DNA of 64,000 nt from Vibrio sp. FE10 (GCF_030297155.1 NZ_AP028067.1:3658001-3722000), one strand, 5' to 3'. Shown: positions 8,193 to 18,544, counted from the stretch's first letter. Numbers and translations are program-made. Notes: generated by a model from the sequence alone, not told the origin.

Positions 8193-10691
8193 CTAAAACA
8201 GTCGCTTAGGCTCGCCAAAGTAATAACCTTGCAGGTAATCGACACCCATTTGCTCTGCTATCTCACAAACCTGTTGGTTATGAACAAATTCAGCGACCGT
8301 TTGGGCATTAAACACTTGGCACAAACGCACCAATTGAGAAGCGATGTTCCTTTGCTTTTGGTCTTTGTCGATGTTGCGAATCAAGCTGCCATCGAGCTTG
8401 ATGATCTGCGGCTCGAGTTTGATGATTTCATCAATGTTGGAATAACCTGAACCAAAATCATCAACAATGATTCTCGCCCCGAGTGCACGGAAGTGATCAC
8501 ACACCTCAATCATTCGACCGTAATCTTTGATCTGCTCAGACTCGAGAACTTCTAGGCCAAGCCGAGTGGGATCGTTGATACCACTAATCGCAGTCTCGAG
8601 AATCTCAAGTGTCTTATCGCTCAGCAAGTCTTGTGGAGAAAGGTTGATCGAGAACGGGCTCTGCTTATCCGCCATATAACCAATGGTGTTCTTAATCATA
8701 TGTCGGCTTAGACGAGTATAAAGGTGCGTGTCAGCAATCATAGGTAAGAACTTACCCGGTGGCACAATCGTCCCGTCGGCTTCCATGATTCTGACCAAAC
8801 ATTCTTGGCCAATCATTTCGTGGGTACCCGCCGCAACAATCGGCTGTGAGTAAGTGATGATGTTCTGATCTAAGATTGCTCGGCTTACACAGCTCAACCA
8901 ACCAAGCTGTTCCTTGCGATCTTCCTCACTCACCTGAATGTCTTTCGCGTTAGTAATATGGGTGTTATTACGCACTCCATAACGTCGAGCTTCAATCGCC
9001 TTCAATAGGATCTCATCACCGCTGTCGGTTAAGAAATCACATCGGCTAGCAAAGCCACCACACAGCGAAACCGACAGGTAATCAATATCGGTTAATCCAT
9101 ATGGCTCAAAATTAATGTGTTCAATGTCATCAGCAAACTCAATGAAGCGTTGCTCTATCTTCCCGCTATCGATACTCGCGTTAAAAATGATTGCCCACTC
9201 ACCAACACCAATACTGAACAGCTCGACCTGAACCTTGGATTCCTTCACGACACGAAGATGCAATCGCTCAACAAAATGATTCGAAAGGTCGAGTAACAGC
9301 TGATCACCCACTTGATAACCATACTTCTCGTTAACCTGATGAAAATTAGTCAGCTTTAAAGTCAGAAGATGTTCACTGAACAGAATCGAATTAAGGCGCT
9401 CTTTTAATACAATGCGATTGGGCAGCCCAGTACGCGAGTCAATTCGGTAACTCTCAGTTAGACGGCGTGCCTGCTGATGAAGTTTTTTCTCCATCTGGGT
9501 ATTAATGCTGTCTAAGTCCGCAACCGCATTTCTCACTAAATTGAGTAGCGGTGATACCGTAGAATCACAATGAAAATCATCACAACGAAATTCGTCTATC
9601 TCATCCGACTCTCTCATCGCAATGTAGGTGAGGCTGTGATGAAGTATGTCTTGGCGATCTTCATTGCGGTAGAGCTCACCCATGCAGTAAGCGCCGCTGG
9701 CCTTCACAATGCCTTCAAATGGCTTTAGTTCGAGCTTACTGTCGATGAATTCAAGTCGAGAGACACAGTTATAAATGATCACCGATTCCGGTTGATGCAT
9801 CGCAAGCACCTCAGCACCATGACGCACTTTTTCAGCGGTTAAAGACGGGTGGTTATAACAGAACTGTGCTTCTTCTCCGACATGCCAAGGGCTATCAAAC
9901 TCAATACTGCCATCGTCGTTGATACGAAGAGGCGTTGAGATGCCCTTCTTTCTTCCGAGTTCACGATAAAGCGGAAAACTCATCAACTGACTAAATGGGA
10001 GGTCTTTGCCATCAGCGAGGTAATGTTTGAACACCTCAATGGCTGGCTTGTCATTCAATGCATATAAGCGGTTGCCCTCAGCTTGAGTGACTCTCAACTT
10101 CATTCCAATAGGGTTCCACTCAGAATACGCGTCCGACCAAACCTTCAACCTTGGGTTGGTCAAAGCGACCGCAACACAGGCGTGTTGATAGGTCTCTTCG
10201 TTATGCATAACCCAACGGCCAAAGTCATTCTCATGGCAGAGTCCACCAGCCACCGGCAAGGTATAAGGCAGATTTTCAAAAGCGCCATAAATGGGATAAT
10301 CGCGCCCTTCAACCTGATCACACAGGCTAATAACCGTTTTGGTGTCTTTGGAAAGAGATAATTGAGCCACCAGAGCTTGGCTATCTTGGTTAGGATTGCC
10401 AGTAAAAGGCTGCACAGCAGAGGTTAAATGTGTTTCATCAAACTCGCTGATAATCACTAAGGTACAAGCGCTTTCAAGGCAGTTATCACAAATAACATGA
10501 CGCGCACTTTGGCCTATCAATATGGAATGATTTAGATGCTTGAGAGCAACACTCGCAATGCGTCGAGCAACGTCTGGAGATTGGGCTGAAAAGAGTTGAA
10601 TTAGATATTGCTTGCGGTCACACCATTCTCGCTGTTCAAATTGAGATTTAAATAACTCCTCAGTATTTGCGAGAAATGTAAATGTTTGCAT
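8193..10691 (-). CDS. FIST - degenerate GGDEF - EAL protein (paralogue 2)
   Basis: Protein of 832 residues with the same domain order as its downstream neighbour and clear similarity along the full length, highest in the EAL domain (for example KLDGSLIRNID and YLQGYYFG in both). The GGDEF signature is again altered, to G-V-G-E-W-A, while the EAL residues are kept (QECLVRI, INLSPQD, LESEQ, DDFGSGYSN). Predicted role: cyclic-di-GMP breakdown governed by a ligand bound to the FIST domains. The ATG at 10691 is preceded by AAGGG. The 186 bases between the paralogues could hold a separate promoter for paralogue 1. Confidence 0.88.
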   Translation of the reverse strand: MQTFTFLANTEELFKSQFEQREWCDRKQYLIQLFSAQSPDVARRIASVALKHLNHSILIGQSARHVICDNCLESACTLVIISEFDETHLTSAVQPFTGNPNQDSQALVAQLSLSKDTKTVISLCDQVEGRDYPIYGAFENLPYTLPVAGGLCHENDFGRWVMHNEETYQHACVAVALTNPRLKVWSDAYSEWNPIGMKLRVTQAEGNRLYALNDKPAIEVFKHYLADGKDLPFSQLMSFPLYRELGRKKGISTPLRINDDGSIEFDSPWHVGEEAQFCYNHPSLTAEKVRHGAEVLAMHQPESVIIYNCVSRLEFIDSKLELKPFEGIVKASGAYCMGELYRNEDRQDILHHSLTYIAMRESDEIDEFRCDDFHCDSTVSPLLNLVRNAVADLDSINTQMEKKLHQQARRLTESYRIDSRTGLPNRIVLKERLNSILFSEHLLTLKLTNFHQVNEKYGYQVGDQLLLDLSNHFVERLHLRVVKESKVQVELFSIGVGEWAIIFNASIDSGKIEQRFIEFADDIEHINFEPYGLTDIDYLSVSLCGGFASRCDFLTDSGDEILLKAIEARRYGVRNNTHITNAKDIQVSEEDRKEQLGWLSCVSRAILDQNIITYSQPIVAAGTHEMIGQECLVRIMEADGTIVPPGKFLPMIADTHLYTRLSRHMIKNTIGYMADKQSPFSINLSPQDLLSDKTLEILETAISGINDPTRLGLEVLESEQIKDYGRMIEVCDHFRALGARIIVDDFGSGYSNIDEIIKLEPQIIKLDGSLIRNIDKDQKQRNIASQLVRLCQVFNAQTVAEFVHNQQVCEIAEQMGVDYLQGYYFGEPKRLF

Positions 10692-10859
10692 GCCAACCCT
10701 TGTTCAAAATCGAATGAAATGAGAACCCGCAACCACTGCTATGATTGAAATGAATCGATAAAAAGTAGTCGCCAATTATCCTAGCCTAAACAGGCAGTTA
10801 ATTACGACTAATGTAACAATTCAATATCATAAATGCGACCCAATAGCTTACCGTAGCTA

Positions 10860-11576
10860 TTAAATTAGTCGCATGAGATCGCTAAGTTGCTCTATTTCAA
10901 CATCAGGGAGCACACTCGCCTTCGAGCAGAGGTATAAATTGGAACCAGTGTCATTAAACCAGCACGCTTGGAAGCCATTTTTCTTAGCTCCGTAGACATC
11001 CGTTCTCAGATGGTCACCCACATGAAGAATATTGTTCGCATCAAAACCTAAGTATTGCTGCGCTTTTTCAAACATATCCGGGTAGGGCTTTGCTCTGCCA
11101 TCAGGGCCAGCTTTGAGGATTAATTGAAAGTATTGCCCTAAGCCAATTTTATGCGGATCGACATTACCATTGGTAATCGCCACCAAAGGAATACGCTGGC
11201 TAAGCTCAGCCATCACGCGATGTGTCTCTTGAGGAACATCCACCTGATTACGTAGCCATAAGGCATGCTCTATACCTTCACGAGCTGCCTGTTCTGCTTG
11301 CTGCTGAGAGTAACCCAGTAGTAGCAAACCACTCTTAATCTGTGTTTCACGCCACACGGTGACATCATGTTTTAACGCTGGGTTTTCAGAGGCGACTTGT
11401 TGTTTGATACCTTGCCACTCCTCTAGCGATAGAGAAGCGGACACAGGATGCTTTTGATACAACCACTGCGCCATCTCTTTCTCAACCTTCATGATCACAG
11501 GCCAGTTGTCGTATAAGGTATCATCCAAATCAAAGGTCATGGCTTTGATGGGCTTTAACCCTCGATAAATTCGCAT
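10860..11576 (-). CDS. yigB: HAD phosphatase YigB (flavin precursor dephosphorylation)
   Basis: HAD subfamily IA phosphatase of 238 residues. In E. coli, YigB removes the phosphate of 5-amino-6-(5-phospho-D-ribitylamino)uracil in riboflavin synthesis. Motif I is FDLDDTLYDN, motif II AITNGN, and motif IV HVGDHLRTDVYGAK. It is the last gene of the lptM-lysA-dapF-DUF484-xerC-yigB operon and begins 15 bases after xerC, as in enteric bacteria. A small inverted repeat (10842-10861) overlaps its stop codon but lacks a T run, so termination there is uncertain. Confidence 0.88.
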   Translation of the reverse strand: MRIYRGLKPIKAMTFDLDDTLYDNWPVIMKVEKEMAQWLYQKHPVSASLSLEEWQGIKQQVASENPALKHDVTVWRETQIKSGLLLLGYSQQQAEQAAREGIEHALWLRNQVDVPQETHRVMAELSQRIPLVAITNGNVDPHKIGLGQYFQLILKAGPDGRAKPYPDMFEKAQQYLGFDANNILHVGDHLRTDVYGAKKNGFQACWFNDTGSNLYLCSKASVLPDVEIEQLSDLMRLI

Positions 11577-11591
11577 AGTTAAACCCTTAAT

Positions 11592-12524
11592 CTAATCTTT
11601 ATTCTTCTTACGAGCTCTTGGATGAGCTTGGTCATAAGCTTGTGCTAAATGTTGGAAATCTAAATGGGTGTACACTTGCGTGGTCGAGATGTTTTCATGT
11701 CCGAGCAACTCTTGGACCGCACGAAGGTTTTGGCTTGATTCAAGCACATGCGTTGCAAACGAGTGACGCAATTTGTGCGGGCTAATATGACTGGCAACAG
11801 CCTGCTTCTTGCCCCACTCTTCCATACGCTTCTGAACACTGCGATGAGAAATACGAGTACCGAGTTTAGAGACAAACAGTGCAGGCTCACCCGGCGAAGC
11901 GAGTTCACCGCGTACTTTTAACCATTTATCGACCCACTCTTTGGCTAAACCGGAAAACGGTGCTTTGCGTTCTTTGTCACCCTTACCAATCACTCGGATT
12001 TCGCCCTGTCGAGCTAACACATCTCTCAGGTTGATCCCGACCAGTTCGGCCAATCGTAATCCCGCGCCATACATCACTTCCATCATCGCTCGGTCACGAA
12101 TCGATAATGGATCATCCTCATTCACATCAAGCAGTTGACCCACTTCATCGGCATCAAGGTTTTTAGGTAAAGGGCGTTGTTTACGAGGTGCTGAAACACC
12201 TTTAGCTGGATTAGCTGACATCTCGCCACGCAATACAAGGAAATCAAAGAAGCTGCGTAATGAAGATAAGCGAGTCGCGATGCTACTGGCTTTCATACCC
12301 TCACGCATGCCTTTACTGGCAAGTTGCCTTACCCATGCAGCATCCACTTGAGTCCAATCTTTCAGCCCTAATGTGACTAAATGAGCGGCCATGGTTTCGA
12401 GCTGTTGTCGGTAATTGCGTTGGGTGTGTAGGCTGAGTCCCTTCTCGCTTCTGAGATATTCATAGAAGCGAGAAAGTGGCTTTTGAAGGCTGTTAGGAAG
12501 AGGTATTTTGGGCTCTAGGCTCAT
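11592..12524 (-). CDS. xerC: Site-specific tyrosine recombinase XerC
   Basis: Recombinase of 310 residues that works with XerD at dif to resolve chromosome dimers. The N-terminal SAM-like DNA-binding domain covers about the first 100 residues; the catalytic domain shows R in GAGLRLAEL, K in GKGDKERK, H-K-L-R-H, LGHENI and the nucleophile Tyr in TTQVYTH. Its start overlaps the end of the DUF484 gene by 32 bases, which points to translational coupling. No good ribosome site is visible upstream. The chromosomal context (dapF, DUF484, yigB) separates it from XerD and phage integrases. Confidence 0.95.
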   Translation of the reverse strand: MSLEPKIPLPNSLQKPLSRFYEYLRSEKGLSLHTQRNYRQQLETMAAHLVTLGLKDWTQVDAAWVRQLASKGMREGMKASSIATRLSSLRSFFDFLVLRGEMSANPAKGVSAPRKQRPLPKNLDADEVGQLLDVNEDDPLSIRDRAMMEVMYGAGLRLAELVGINLRDVLARQGEIRVIGKGDKERKAPFSGLAKEWVDKWLKVRGELASPGEPALFVSKLGTRISHRSVQKRMEEWGKKQAVASHISPHKLRHSFATHVLESSQNLRAVQELLGHENISTTQVYTHLDFQHLAQAYDQAHPRARKKNKD

Positions 12525-13191
12525 TATTTATCTGCCAAGGTAAGGTGTCCGCCAAATGAGCAACAACAAGCGCTAAATGGCGTAAAAAGAGCGTATCCAT
12601 ATGGGGTTGGAAATGGCCGCCATCTTCGCTAGAAAAGGCGAGCAAGCCCAATGGAGACTGCTTAGCAAGCGGGAGTACTACATAAGAGCCTAGCTCTGGA
12701 ACTGGAAAATCACCAAACAAATCTTGTCTGTCCGTTTTTCTCAAGCGCCCTAAATAAGCATCTTTACCGTTGAAATGGTTCAATGAAAACTTCGAGTAAC
12801 GTTCTCCGTTAAGCTGGTAAAAGCCCAACTGAGACAGCACGCGAATATGAGCTTTCAAACCTAATTCAATCGCCTTTTGTTCAACCGCCTTAATGACTTG
12901 CATGAAATCACTGCATTTCAATACCTGAGCTTGCAGATCCATAAACTCATAAAAAGTTTTGTCGTTATTCGCAGCCAGCGACATCAAGCCAGTGATCTCT
13001 TCTTCTAACTCTTCGATTCTCTGGCGTTGACGCTTAAGCTGAACCTCAACCAAAGAAACCGCGCCCTGCTCAACATTGTTAACAGCAAGGCGATCAACCA
13101 GATTTTTTCTGTCTTGAAAAAAATCTGGGTTATCACGTAAATATTCCGCGACCACTTCTGCGGTGAGTGCGTCGGCTTCAACGTAAGACAA
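12493..13191 (-). CDS. DUF484 family protein
   Basis: Conserved protein of 232 residues of unknown function, lying between dapF and xerC as in many gammaproteobacteria. An N-terminal helical region (VAEYLRDNPDFFQ) leads into a coiled coil rich in Q, R and E (about residues 45-70) and then a GAF-like domain. The last 32 bases overlap xerC. Its constant place beside xerC has prompted suggestions of a tie to recombination or cell-cycle signalling, but nothing in the sequence proves it. Confidence 0.85.
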   Translation of the reverse strand: MSYVEADALTAEVVAEYLRDNPDFFQDRKNLVDRLAVNNVEQGAVSLVEVQLKRQRQRIEELEEEITGLMSLAANNDKTFYEFMDLQAQVLKCSDFMQVIKAVEQKAIELGLKAHIRVLSQLGFYQLNGERYSKFSLNHFNGKDAYLGRLRKTDRQDLFGDFPVPELGSYVVLPLAKQSPLGLLAFSSEDGGHFQPHMDTLFLRHLALVVAHLADTLPWQINNEPRAQNTSS

Positions 13192-13236
13192 AACCTATCC
13201 TTTATTTTTTATGAATCTATTTGTTATCAGTCATTG

Positions 13237-14067
13237 TTAGCAAGAAAGCTGACCATCAAACACATGCGTTGCAGGGCCAGTCATAAACAGAGGTTTACCC
13301 GGACCTTGCCAGCTAATGTGTAAGTCACCGCCAGGTAGACGAACTTTCACATTCTCAGCCAGTAAGCCTTGAGTAATACCAACCGCAACTGCGCCACATG
13401 CGCCGCTACCACATGCCTGAGTTTCACCCGCGCCGCGTTCGTAAACACGTAAGCGAACCTCTTCACGGTTAACCACCTGCATAAAGCCAGCATTAACACG
13501 CTCAGGGAAGCGTTCATGTGATTCAAGAAGCGGACCTAAGGTCTCCACATCGGCAGTGTCGACGTCATCAACAACAGTAACTACATGCGGGTTACCCATG
13601 CTTACGGCACCGCAGAACAAGGTGTGTACATCCGTTCTCAGGATATACGTCTTCTCTGGCTGCTTTGCCTTGAATGGAATCTTGCCTGGTTCGAACTCAG
13701 GAATGCCCATGTTCACCGTGATCTGGTCATTGTCTTCAATCTTGAGAACCATTTTTCCTTTCTTGGTGCTCACGTTGATGCTGTACTTATTCGTCAAGCC
13801 TTTCATGCGAACGAATCGTGCAAAACAACGAGCGCCATTGCCACACTGCTCCACTTCACTGCCATCCGCATTGAATATGCGGTAATGGAAGTCAGTTTCT
13901 GGATCATAGGGAGCCTCAACCACAAGTAGCTGATCAAAGCCCACACCAGTGTGACGATCCGCCAAACGACGGATCAAATCTGGAGAAAAGAAAATATTTT
14001 GAGTAATGCAGTCCACGACCATGAAATCATTGCCCAAACCATGCATTTTAGAAAAGTGGAAGTGCAT
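13237..14067 (-). CDS. dapF: Diaminopimelate epimerase
   Basis: Converts LL- to meso-diaminopimelate, for lysine and peptidoglycan. The protein has 276 residues, the usual length. The two catalytic cysteines lie in EQCGNGARC (Cys75) and QACGSGACG (near residue 219); the N-terminus [11 protein letters not shown] is diagnostic. It starts 11 bases after lysA, and the next enzyme in the pathway is that neighbour, so the two steps are coexpressed. Confidence 0.97.
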   Translation of the reverse strand: MHFHFSKMHGLGNDFMVVDCITQNIFFSPDLIRRLADRHTGVGFDQLLVVEAPYDPETDFHYRIFNADGSEVEQCGNGARCFARFVRMKGLTNKYSINVSTKKGKMVLKIEDNDQITVNMGIPEFEPGKIPFKAKQPEKTYILRTDVHTLFCGAVSMGNPHVVTVVDDVDTADVETLGPLLESHERFPERVNAGFMQVVNREEVRLRVYERGAGETQACGSGACGAVAVGITQGLLAENVKVRLPGGDLHISWQGPGKPLFMTGPATHVFDGQLSC

Positions 14068-14078
14068 AACGCTTAAAA

Positions 14079-15332
14079 TTACTCCGGAAGAATGTTTTCA
14101 AGTTCCCACAGACTCGTAAGCTCTTCACGCTGACGAACCAAGTGAGTTTTATCGCCATCAACCATAACTTCAGCCGCACGCGAACGAGTGTTGTAGTTAG
14201 ATGACATAGCGAAGCCATAAGCACCAGCAGAACGAACGGCCAGTAGATCGCCTTCTTCAAGAACAAGGTCGCGATCCTTACCTAGGAAGTCACCCGTCTC
14301 ACAGATAGGGCCAACCAAGTCGTAAGTCACGGCTTCGCCCTGACGTGGGCTCACAGGAACAATATCCTGCCAAGCTTGGTAAAGTGCCGGGCGCATCAGG
14401 TCGTTCATTGCTGCATCTATGATGGCAAAGTTCTTATGCTCAGTAGGCTTGAGGAACTCGACTTTCGTTAATAATACACCAGCGTTAGCAGCAATCGCTC
14501 TTCCAGGCTCGAAAATCAGCTCTAGATCAGAATGATTGTCTAGGCGAGCCAACAAAGCTTTCGCGTAGTCTGAAGGTTGTGGTGGTAATTCATCACGGTA
14601 AACCACGCCCAAACCGCCACCGACATCAAGGTGTTTGATGTTGATGTCATTAGCACGTAGTTGGTCGATCAGTGCAAGCAGGCGGTCAGTGGCATCGATG
14701 AAGGGTTCGATATCCGTTAGCTGAGAACCGATGTGGCAATCAATACCATGGATAGACAAGTTATCGAGTGTTTTTGCAAACGCATAAACAGCAGGAGCAC
14801 GGTCGAAGGCAATGCCGAACTTGTTATCACGCAGACCCGTAGAAATGTAAGGGTGAGTGTTCGCATCAACATCTGGGTTAATACGCAGTGAAATCGGCGC
14901 CTTAACGCCCAGCTCACCAGCCACTTTATTCAGTCGCTCTAGTTCTGGCTCAGACTCTACGTTGAAACATTTAATGTTCAACTCAAGCGCACGCTTCATT
15001 TCAGCGGCTGTTTTGCCGACACCAGAGAACACAACTTTCGCCGGATCGCCACCTGCAGCAACCACACGCTCTAGCTCACCGCCAGATACAATGTCGAAAC
15101 CAGAGCCCAAGCGAGCCAAAGTGTTCAACACGCCAAGGTTCGAGTTAGCTTTAACGGCGTAACACACCAAGTGTGGATGCTCGCCAACCGACGAATCAAA
15201 CGCATTCCAGTGGCGTTCTAATGTTGCACGAGAATATACATACAGCGGTGTACCATATTGCTCTGCTAGTTGTGAAAGTGCGACGTCCTCAGCCCAAAGC
15301 TGGCCATCTTCCTGATAGTTGAAGTAATCCAA
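14079..15332 (-). CDS. lysA: Diaminopimelate decarboxylase
   Basis: PLP enzyme of 417 residues that makes L-lysine from meso-diaminopimelate. The PLP lysine is Lys61 in [11 protein letters not shown]; the glycine-rich phosphate loop is [10 protein letters not shown], followed by [11 protein letters not shown], and the substrate cysteine lies in [11 protein letters not shown]. It follows lptM by about 40 bases and precedes dapF in the same operon. No LysR-type regulator gene is adjacent. Confidence 0.97.
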   Translation of the reverse strand: MDYFNYQEDGQLWAEDVALSQLAEQYGTPLYVYSRATLERHWNAFDSSVGEHPHLVCYAVKANSNLGVLNTLARLGSGFDIVSGGELERVVAAGGDPAKVVFSGVGKTAAEMKRALELNIKCFNVESEPELERLNKVAGELGVKAPISLRINPDVDANTHPYISTGLRDNKFGIAFDRAPAVYAFAKTLDNLSIHGIDCHIGSQLTDIEPFIDATDRLLALIDQLRANDINIKHLDVGGGLGVVYRDELPPQPSDYAKALLARLDNHSDLELIFEPGRAIAANAGVLLTKVEFLKPTEHKNFAIIDAAMNDLMRPALYQAWQDIVPVSPRQGEAVTYDLVGPICETGDFLGKDRDLVLEEGDLLAVRSAGAYGFAMSSNYNTRSRAAEVMVDGDKTHLVRQREELTSLWELENILPE

Positions 15333-15373
15333 AGTTCTTATCCCTTATAAATAACGATTTCTGCGTGTTTCAC

Positions 15374-15490
15374 TTATTGTGATTGTTCAGTCTGCTGAAC
15401 TTCATCAGGATCGTACAACGGACCCGTTTGACCACAACCAGAAAGTCCAATAACGGACACCATAAACAGAGCGGTAATTAATTTTTTCAT
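15374..15490 (-). CDS. lptM: LPS translocon maturation lipoprotein LptM (YifL)
   Basis: Very short lipoprotein of 38 residues. The start is MKKLITALFMVSVIG and the lipobox L-S-G-C puts the lipidated Cys at position 19, followed by the family hallmark GQTGPLY. In E. coli LptM helps the outer-membrane protein LptD form its native disulfides. A longer in-frame start exists upstream but would bury the signal sequence. It is the first gene of the lysA operon and divergent from cyaY, a very conserved arrangement. Confidence 0.9.
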   Translation of the reverse strand: MKKLITALFMVSVIGLSGCGQTGPLYDPDEVQQTEQSQ

Positions 15491-15565
15491 TTTGCATATC
15501 GTGATTATTAACTCAATGCCCCCTATAATCGCACCACACTCAAGAAAAGCAATAGGATAGAAAGG

Positions 15566-15880
15566 ATGAACGATACTGAATTTCATCAGCTGGTCGATAT
15601 ACAGATGCAAAACATCGAAGAAGCTATCGATGAATCAGAGGCAGATGTTGATTACGAAGTGACTGGTAACGTGATGACGCTGGAGTTTGAAAACCGCAGC
15701 CAAATTATCATTAACCGCCAAGAACCAATGCGTGAGATCTGGCTAGCGTCTAAATCTGGTGGCTTTCACTTCAAGCTAATTGATGACAAGTGGACATGCT
15801 CAAAGACGGGCATGGAATTGTTTGAGATGGTAAAAGAAGAATGCGTAAAGCACGCAGGTGAAGAGATCAATTGGGTCTAA
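15566..15880 (+). CDS. cyaY: Iron-binding frataxin homologue CyaY
   Basis: Frataxin family protein of 104 residues that tunes iron-sulfur cluster assembly by binding iron and the cysteine desulfurase IscS. The acidic first helix (DTEFHQLVD...EEAIDESEAD) carries the iron-binding residues, and the beta sheet holds REIWLASKSGGFHF and a WTCSKTG segment. An AGGA lies eight bases before the ATG. It is divergent from lptM and convergent with cyaA. Confidence 0.96.
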   Translation: MNDTEFHQLVDIQMQNIEEAIDESEADVDYEVTGNVMTLEFENRSQIIINRQEPMREIWLASKSGGFHFKLIDDKWTCSKTGMELFEMVKEECVKHAGEEINWV

Positions 15881-15900
15881 TCATTTGTAAGCAAAACTAA

Positions 15901-15928
15901 AAAGGAGTGAATCAATCACTCCTTTTTT
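15901..15928. terminator. Bidirectional terminator between cyaY and cyaA
   Basis: Stem AAAGGAGTGA/TCACTCCTTT with a five-base loop, followed by further Ts on the right and preceded by As on the left. Confidence 0.9.
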
Positions 15929-15951
15929 AATATCAATCAGTCTCAATAAGC

Positions 15952-18480
15952 CTAGATGTTGACTATCTTTGAACTCCGAGAAGCCAAGGTCGCATCGTTA
16001 CGGTAAGGCACAACATAAGAGTTTCCCTCTTCCGGATGAACGATCTGATAGTACTGAGGGAGATTAAAGTTAATCAATTTAGAAGACATCTTCGACTCAT
16101 CTTTTACCGACGTGTAGAAAGAGTTCACGCTCGCGATCATCTCATCTTTTTCGCCGCTGTACTGGTGATACACCTCGACCTGATTCGACTCGTCCAATAC
16201 ATAGATATTGAAACCTTTGTCGGTGTCTTCGAAGAAAAATTGAATTAACCCTTCACTGGCAAAGCCATCAACCACATCTGGCAGTTGATACTCTTGCTCT
16301 TTATCAAGCATCAGTAACGGTGAGCCCTTCAACTTATTGGTTGAGATACTACGGTAGAAATCGACAGAGTTTTCCAACATCTGTACCGACACACCACGAC
16401 GTTCAAAGAACAGACCAAACATCTTGTTGGCTAAACGAATAGCTTTAAAGCGGCGACGTTTCTCTGGTTCAATCGGTTTCAAGCGTAAATCGATACACTC
16501 GGCAAGCAGTTGATAGACCATGTTACGCATCACACCGCGTAGGTTTTTGCTGTAACAGAATACATCGACCGATTCTGGCGGTAAGGCATCTTGGTGCATC
16601 TTACCCAGTACCGTCTTAAGCGCGTCCAGCATCGCAGTATCCCCTTGGAAATGAAGCGTACGTACTTCATGCCAAGAGTTACGATAAACCAAGTCGACAC
16701 TGCCGACTAAGCTCTTACCTTCTTCACCAAAGCTGAAGATATCGGCGTTCTTAAGATCCACTTTTAATGCACGACCACTTAATTCAGACGTCGGGTCATT
16801 TTCAAAGTTGATGAACATCGCCAGTTGGCTTATCTCACATGGGCTCGCCAGTGCTTGCATGCTCGGACGACGTTTACGTAAAGAGAAGGTGTTACGTAGG
16901 TCACTCACCATTTGATAGAACTTATCGATATCAATGTGAGCATCACGAACCACAGAGTGCAAACGTGTCGACTCGGTAATTAAGCCATTAAAGAATGACC
17001 AAGCAACCAACTTACTCAAATACTCATGATGCTCTAGTGAAGGCTGACCAAGAATACGATGCGCTACCAAGGGCTGTTTATACAGATACCAACCAGCTTT
17101 GTTGGACTGACCCTGACGAACTTCGATGAAGCTCAAGTCTGGTTCATGCAGATCCGGGGAAATTTGCGGGTTCAGTAGCGTCACTTTGCCCGGCAATACC
17201 TCAAACGCAGCGTAAAGCTTACGAGCCAAGATACTGATATCTTGTGGGCTGATTGCCGATGTGATGTCGTTACGACGCGCAAATTGAATCAGGTTACGGT
17301 AGCTCAGCATCAAGGCATCAAGCAGCGCATGGTGCACCACTTTAACCTGCTCAACCTTCCAGTTACGGCGGTTGTCGAGCTCAGCAATGGTTTCTTGTCC
17401 CCAGTTCCAAGATTTAGTCATCTCGGTTAAGGCTTCACGACGCCATGCCACAGAACCAATACCCGCTTCACGCGACAACTTCTCGTGGGTCTTAAGGTAG
17501 AAACAGCGTCTCACCAGATCCAAACGAGTATGGTCGTTAATGCGTTCTAGATAGCGAGTTACCTTTTCTAGCATCAGATAATAACTATCCATGCCATACA
17601 GATCAGGTTCATCCGCGAAGAAGCGGCGCTTGGTATCGATACTCAGCAGTTGGGTGTTTGGGTATTCCCATGAATACGCTTCTAACAGGATCGCCTTCAA
17701 CACCGATTTATACGGGGAGTCGATACTCTTATAGAGCTGCCATAGGTTTGAACCAAAGTATTCTTCAGCAGGAATGCGATTCAGCTTGCCGAAGTCTATC
17801 CACTGCGAACAATCAAGATAACCATCCTGACATAAGCCTTGAACGTATTGGTCATAACACTCTTCCATCTCAGGAGGAATGATTTGCCATAACAAACGTT
17901 GGCCAGCCAAGCGAACCGCAGAACGATAGAATTCATCAAGCAACAACAAGTGCTGTGAAGAACCGCAGTTATCACCGGTCATCTCTTCAGAATGGTTCGA
18001 GCGAAAACGCTGTTCATCCATCAAGAAGAAATTTGCCTCAACCCCTAAGGTTTCCGCCCAATCAGTAATAAGCAGACATTTATTAGTCAGGCTATCGCGC
18101 GCTGCGCCATCCATATCCGGAGACACACACACCCAGATATCAAGATCACTTGAGGTGCTTTGACCAATAGAGGAAGTACTACCCATGGTGTACAGACCAA
18201 GGATTGCCGGTTCAGCAGCCTCAGTGAGTTTGCCACCAAGCGTTAATTCGGTATCAGACACAAATTGCTTTTGGAATTCGTTAAGCGTGAAGCTACGAAT
18301 TCCAAAAGGAACTTGTTGGTCATAGTAACCAGGCATCATTGGATGATTGAAGTGAAGCAGTGCGGGGATAAGGTTGAAAACTCGCTGGCCTTGGACATTC
18401 ATCAACGCCAACGCACGATCAATGCGCTGCTGATTTAGATTGTCTAATCGTTGAATCAAAGTCTGAGTGTAAGCCTGCAA
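15952..18480 (-). CDS. cyaA: Class I adenylate cyclase, TTG start
   Basis: Makes cAMP from ATP, in the cytoplasm next to the membrane. The product is 842 residues when started at the TTG at 18480, which has AAGGA six bases upstream and gives an N-terminus (QAYTQTLIQRLDNLNQQR) aligned with E. coli CyaA, itself read from a rare TTG. An in-frame GTG at 18510 would add ten residues but lacks a ribosome site. The catalytic nucleotidyltransferase motif is G-S-T-S-S-I-G followed by S-D-L-D-I-W; the C-terminal half is the regulatory domain. A CRP site lies upstream. The gene is convergent with cyaY and divergent from hemC. Confidence 0.95.
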   Translation of the reverse strand: MQAYTQTLIQRLDNLNQQRIDRALALMNVQGQRVFNLIPALLHFNHPMMPGYYDQQVPFGIRSFTLNEFQKQFVSDTELTLGGKLTEAAEPAILGLYTMGSTSSIGQSTSSDLDIWVCVSPDMDGAARDSLTNKCLLITDWAETLGVEANFFLMDEQRFRSNHSEEMTGDNCGSSQHLLLLDEFYRSAVRLAGQRLLWQIIPPEMEECYDQYVQGLCQDGYLDCSQWIDFGKLNRIPAEEYFGSNLWQLYKSIDSPYKSVLKAILLEAYSWEYPNTQLLSIDTKRRFFADEPDLYGMDSYYLMLEKVTRYLERINDHTRLDLVRRCFYLKTHEKLSREAGIGSVAWRREALTEMTKSWNWGQETIAELDNRRNWKVEQVKVVHHALLDALMLSYRNLIQFARRNDITSAISPQDISILARKLYAAFEVLPGKVTLLNPQISPDLHEPDLSFIEVRQGQSNKAGWYLYKQPLVAHRILGQPSLEHHEYLSKLVAWSFFNGLITESTRLHSVVRDAHIDIDKFYQMVSDLRNTFSLRKRRPSMQALASPCEISQLAMFINFENDPTSELSGRALKVDLKNADIFSFGEEGKSLVGSVDLVYRNSWHEVRTLHFQGDTAMLDALKTVLGKMHQDALPPESVDVFCYSKNLRGVMRNMVYQLLAECIDLRLKPIEPEKRRRFKAIRLANKMFGLFFERRGVSVQMLENSVDFYRSISTNKLKGSPLLMLDKEQEYQLPDVVDGFASEGLIQFFFEDTDKGFNIYVLDESNQVEVYHQYSGEKDEMIASVNSFYTSVKDESKMSSKLINFNLPQYYQIVHPEEGNSYVVPYRNDATLASRSSKIVNI

Positions 18481-18544
18481 GGTAAGTCCTTGGTTTGAGA
18501 TTAAATGCACTTCTGTTTAGTTACTGAACGAAAGCAGCAACAAA

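Noticed and set aside
8229..8450. 73-codon frame opposite the EAL domain of paralogue 2 (and a like one at 5532-5771 opposite paralogue 1)
   Set aside because: The pair look alike only because the two EAL domains are paralogous; they are antisense shadows.
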